From NCBI GenBank assembly GCA_015680685.1, contig MNCI01001003.1, forward strand, positions 103,693-167,692: a DNA stretch of 64,000 bases, written 5' to 3'. Shown here in pieces: positions 61,747 to 64,000 of the stretch. The notes beneath the pieces were generated by a model. That model saw nothing but the letters and a program-made list of their open reading frames with translations. It searched no databases and was not told where the DNA came from. The translations under genes and the position numbers were made by a program. How positions within the stretch are numbered: the stretch's first letter is position 1; each line of letters opens with the position of its first letter. The DNA comes from Gnetum montanum. Its lineage: Eukaryota > Streptophyta > Gnetopsida > Gnetales > Gnetaceae.

Positions 61747-62143
61747 CTGTACAGAGACAATAATAAACACATCAACATCTAGATGTAGATTTGCATGCTT
61801 AAAATACAGAAAATCTACAAATTACGCTTAGCTATTGATGCCAAAATTGCCTAAACCCTTGCAATAGTACAAGGTTTATCCTCGACAATGGCGATAGACA
61901 TAGTCCTAGTGTATAAACCCTCGTTTTAACGCGAGGTCCATAGTCTAAAATTTTAAATTTACGCAGGCGACGCTACAAGAATAAATACTGCAAAAGTAAC
62001 ATGAATAAGCAAATGATGGCCTACCGATTCAAAGGCGTAGGGTCTCTCACTTTGACCACTGCCTGCGAGGTATCCTGCAAGCTCCCTTGCACCTTGTCAA
62101 TCTTCTCCAATTTGGCGTTCTTCCCTCTTACTTTTGGCACCAT

Positions 62144-62609
62144 TGTTGTAGTTCTAACACCTTCACACTTTCACACCTTTACGTCTTTACAAATGATGCG
62201 CTCCAATCTTCTGCTCTTCTTTCTCTCTGTAACAGCTAAAAATTCAAATCCGCGATAGCAAACAGCCTGTTCTAAATGAAAACTACTTACTTATATGCAA
62301 AATTTAACTGACTTGATACCCGATTTCAGCGAGACTTGCCCAAATCCTGGTGTTAGTATGAGCTGGAACCCAAGGATCAAGGCATTAATTGCGTCAGATA
62401 TCGCACGCATTACGGTCCGAAACGACCCTAAACTACTGTATCTTATCTCCTCGTAATTAGGTCTCATTAATTATAGACTATTCGCAAAATTTAAAATTCA
62501 GTTGGCTTTATGCTCGGTAACGTCACGTCACGTCCCATACACTAAACTAAGCGTTATTCATTAAACACTCATCGCATCAAACTTAGTAATCTTTCTAATT
62601 ACTCTCGTA
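62144..62609 (+). other. spacer between antisense gene start and F RT
   Basis: No gene is visible. It should include the promoter of the antisense gene on the minus strand, though no clear TATA box was found, and the branch-point/pyrimidine region of the inferred sense intron. Confidence 0.4.
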
Positions 62610-62625
62610 TTTGACAATTTTGCAG
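62608..62625 (+). promoter_or_regulatory. candidate splice acceptor before F RT
   Basis: TATTTGACAATTTTGCAG followed by GAT, thirteen bases before the ATG of the RT frame. The position and the CAG/GAT junction are shared with J1 (ending at 658). A TGA lies between acceptor and ATG in the RT frame. Confidence 0.5.
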
Positions 62626-62637
62626 GATAATTGACAG

Positions 62638-64000
62638 ATGGACGAGATTTTATCTGCACCGCTAGTTTTAACAAGCTTACATAGTAAAATCATCAGGCAG
62701 CTTGATTCCACACTAATAAAAACTAACCTAGTCCTTAATGACACAATCATAGCCACGTCAGAAACATCTCCAGACTGGCCAGAGCAATCGACGCGCACGC
62801 TAGATTTGGAAGCTGGAGATGTAACCGAAGATCCACTCAACGAGGTCTCTGTGGTTACGCATAGGGGTGAGGCTAAAACTCTCAAGGTTAGTTCTCTATT
62901 AGACCAAAAGGCACATGATAACATAAAACAAGTTCTCCAGAATAATATCACGGTGTTTGCATGGTCATATGAGGATATGCCGGGACTAGACCCAAGATTA
63001 ATTCAACACAACATAATCCTAGATCCCCATATCAAAGTCGTCAGATAGAAAACACGAAAGATCAAGCCAGAAGTCACGCTAGCAGTACATGATGAAATCA
63101 CTAAGCTGTACTAGGCTAGTTTTATTCGCGCGGTTGATTACTCAGATTGGGTATCTAACATTATAGATGTTCCTAAAAAGACCAGAGGAATACGCATCTG
63201 CATAGACTTCCAAGACTTGAACAAAGCTATAATCAAAGATAATTTCCCATTGCCGAGTATTGATCAACTGGTGGATACAACCGTTGGACATGCGCTTTTG
63301 TCTTTCATGGATGGCTTCTCCGGCTATAATCAAATATGCATCAACCTAGAGCACCAGCTAACAATGACATTTATGACGTCCTGGGGGACCTTTTGTTACA
63401 CCATGATGCCTTTTGGATTAAAAAACATCGGAGCGATGTACCAACGAGCCATGACGTACATCTTCAGCGATTACCTCCTAGGGAGACTGAATGATTATGT
63501 CGATGATATAGCTATTAAGTCTATAAAGTCAGAGGATTATTCAGAGGATCTGGAGTTAGTCCTCAAAAGATGTTCTAACTACGACCTCCGACTTAACTCA
63601 AAAAAGTGTGTGTTCAGAGTCAAAACCGGACGCATGCTGGGCTTTGTGGTATCGAAAACTGGTATACGCGTAGATCCTGACAAAGTTAAAGCCATTGTTG
63701 AATTGACACCTCCTACAAGTCTTAAGCAATTATGCGGATTACAGGGGAGGTTACAGTTTATCCGGTGGTTCATCTCGAGATTAACCGACAAGCTACACCC
63801 TATGCAACATTTTCTTAAAAAGGGGGTTAATTTCGAATGGATGGACGATTGTCAGCATGCATTTGACAGCTTGAAGTAAGAGCTTCAACGTTTGCCAACA
63901 ATGTTCCTACCGCAAAGGGATCAACCATTTTATATCTACCTCGCAACTTCAGACGTAGCCTTAGCTGCATTACTTTGTCAAAGGAGGAATGATGGGTCGG
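62638..64000 (+). pseudogene. pol: element F leader, RT and start of RNase H
   Basis: The leader 62638-63048 includes ITVFAWSYEDMPGLDPRLI. RT is open from 63217 to 63879, with DNFPLPSIDQLVDTTVGHAL, FMDGFSGYNQICI, MPFGLKNIGAMYQRAMTYIF and the intact catalytic YVDD at about 63494-63508. RNase H starts at FYIYLATSDVALAALLCQ (about 63930) and runs off the window. Stops at 63046, 63113 and 63877 (TAG, TAG, TAA) are the only breaks, consistent with a recent element. Confidence 0.92.

Larger units (their letters stand above)
58107..62143 (-). pseudogene. antisense multi-exon cargo gene inside element F
   Basis: Eight inferred exons run on the minus strand: 62143-62025 (ATG MVPKVRGKNAKLEK), 61746-61297, 61207-60933, about 60820-59807, about 59703-59505, about 59445-59311, about 59240-58430 and 58340-58107 (stop TAA). 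Introns have GT..AG ends, for example donors GTAAGT at 61296 and GTAAGC near 59806, and acceptors TCTCTGTACAG at 61747 and TGTATACAG at 58341. Codons split at the 1/2, 2/3, 4/5, 5/6 and 6/7 junctions are restored in frame. The 3/4 junction does not close, and at least five in-frame stops plus one shift exist, so this copy is dead. The C-terminal third is coiled-coil-like and acidic. Two parts are listed separately below. Function unknown. Confidence 0.72.
51959..64000 (+). mobile_element. element F: young Tat/Ogre-like retrotransposon with antisense cargo gene
   Basis: It begins TGAAACACCG inside E. Order: LTR with TATA box, gag, protease, 27-bp tandem repeat, antisense multi-exon gene, splice-acceptor-like site, RT, and the start of RNase H at the window end. 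It is visibly richer in CpG than all neighbours and has fewer stops, so it is the youngest insertion here. The flank GAGAG (51954-51958) should be repeated after its 3' LTR outside the window. The Tat assignment rests on pol similarity to J1 and J2, which have dual RNase H. Confidence 0.82.

Overview
This window is repeat-dense seed-plant DNA from a large genome. It holds no convincing host gene and no tRNA or rRNA gene. Almost every base can be assigned to LTR retrotransposons: Ty3/gypsy of the Tat lineage (dual RNase H), Ty3/gypsy resembling Athila (FMDD-type reverse transcriptase, primer site matching tRNA-Asp), Ty3/gypsy chromovirus, and one Ty1/copia remnant. Most copies are old: they are full of stops and frameshifts, rich in C-to-T and G-to-A changes, and poor in CpG. 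The species cannot be named from the sequence.

Layout, left to right. Two truncated plus-strand Tat copies (J1, about 1-6603; J2, about 6605-10750) carry pol followed by a putative 3' LTR. Athila-like element A (minus strand, 11283-26787) has an exact 5-bp target duplication CCCAT on both sides, and a second copy, B (18338-26308), sits inside A's 5' LTR. A is inserted in a Ty1/copia pol remnant (26793-29185). That remnant joins the 3' end of a chromovirus with its LTR (H, 29186 to about 31400) and an AT-rich tandem repeat. Athila-like element C (minus, 31794-39152) follows. Its 5' LTR is cut by chromovirus fragment G (39153-40654). G is cut by gag-only element D (minus, 40655-45885). D's 5' LTR is cut by Athila-like element E (plus, 45886-51958). 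E's 3' region is cut by a young Tat/Ogre-like element F (plus, 51959 to beyond the window). The missing right-hand halves of C, G, D, E and F should lie beyond base 64000, in reverse order.

Element F is the most interesting part. It has an LTR promoter, gag, a protease region, a 27-bp tandem repeat, then a 4-kb multi-exon gene on the opposite strand (62143 down to 58107), and then reverse transcriptase. Most of the antisense gene's splice junctions restore the reading frame. The RT reading frame begins just after a TTGCAG splice-acceptor-like site that is also found before RT in the old copy J1. I infer that F has an Ogre-like intron between protease and RT, and that an antisense cargo gene is carried within it.

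Among the five Athila-like copies only B still has integrase. D has the best-preserved gag but no pol, so it looks like a non-autonomous gag-only derivative. A, C and E have lost integrase at three different breakpoints.
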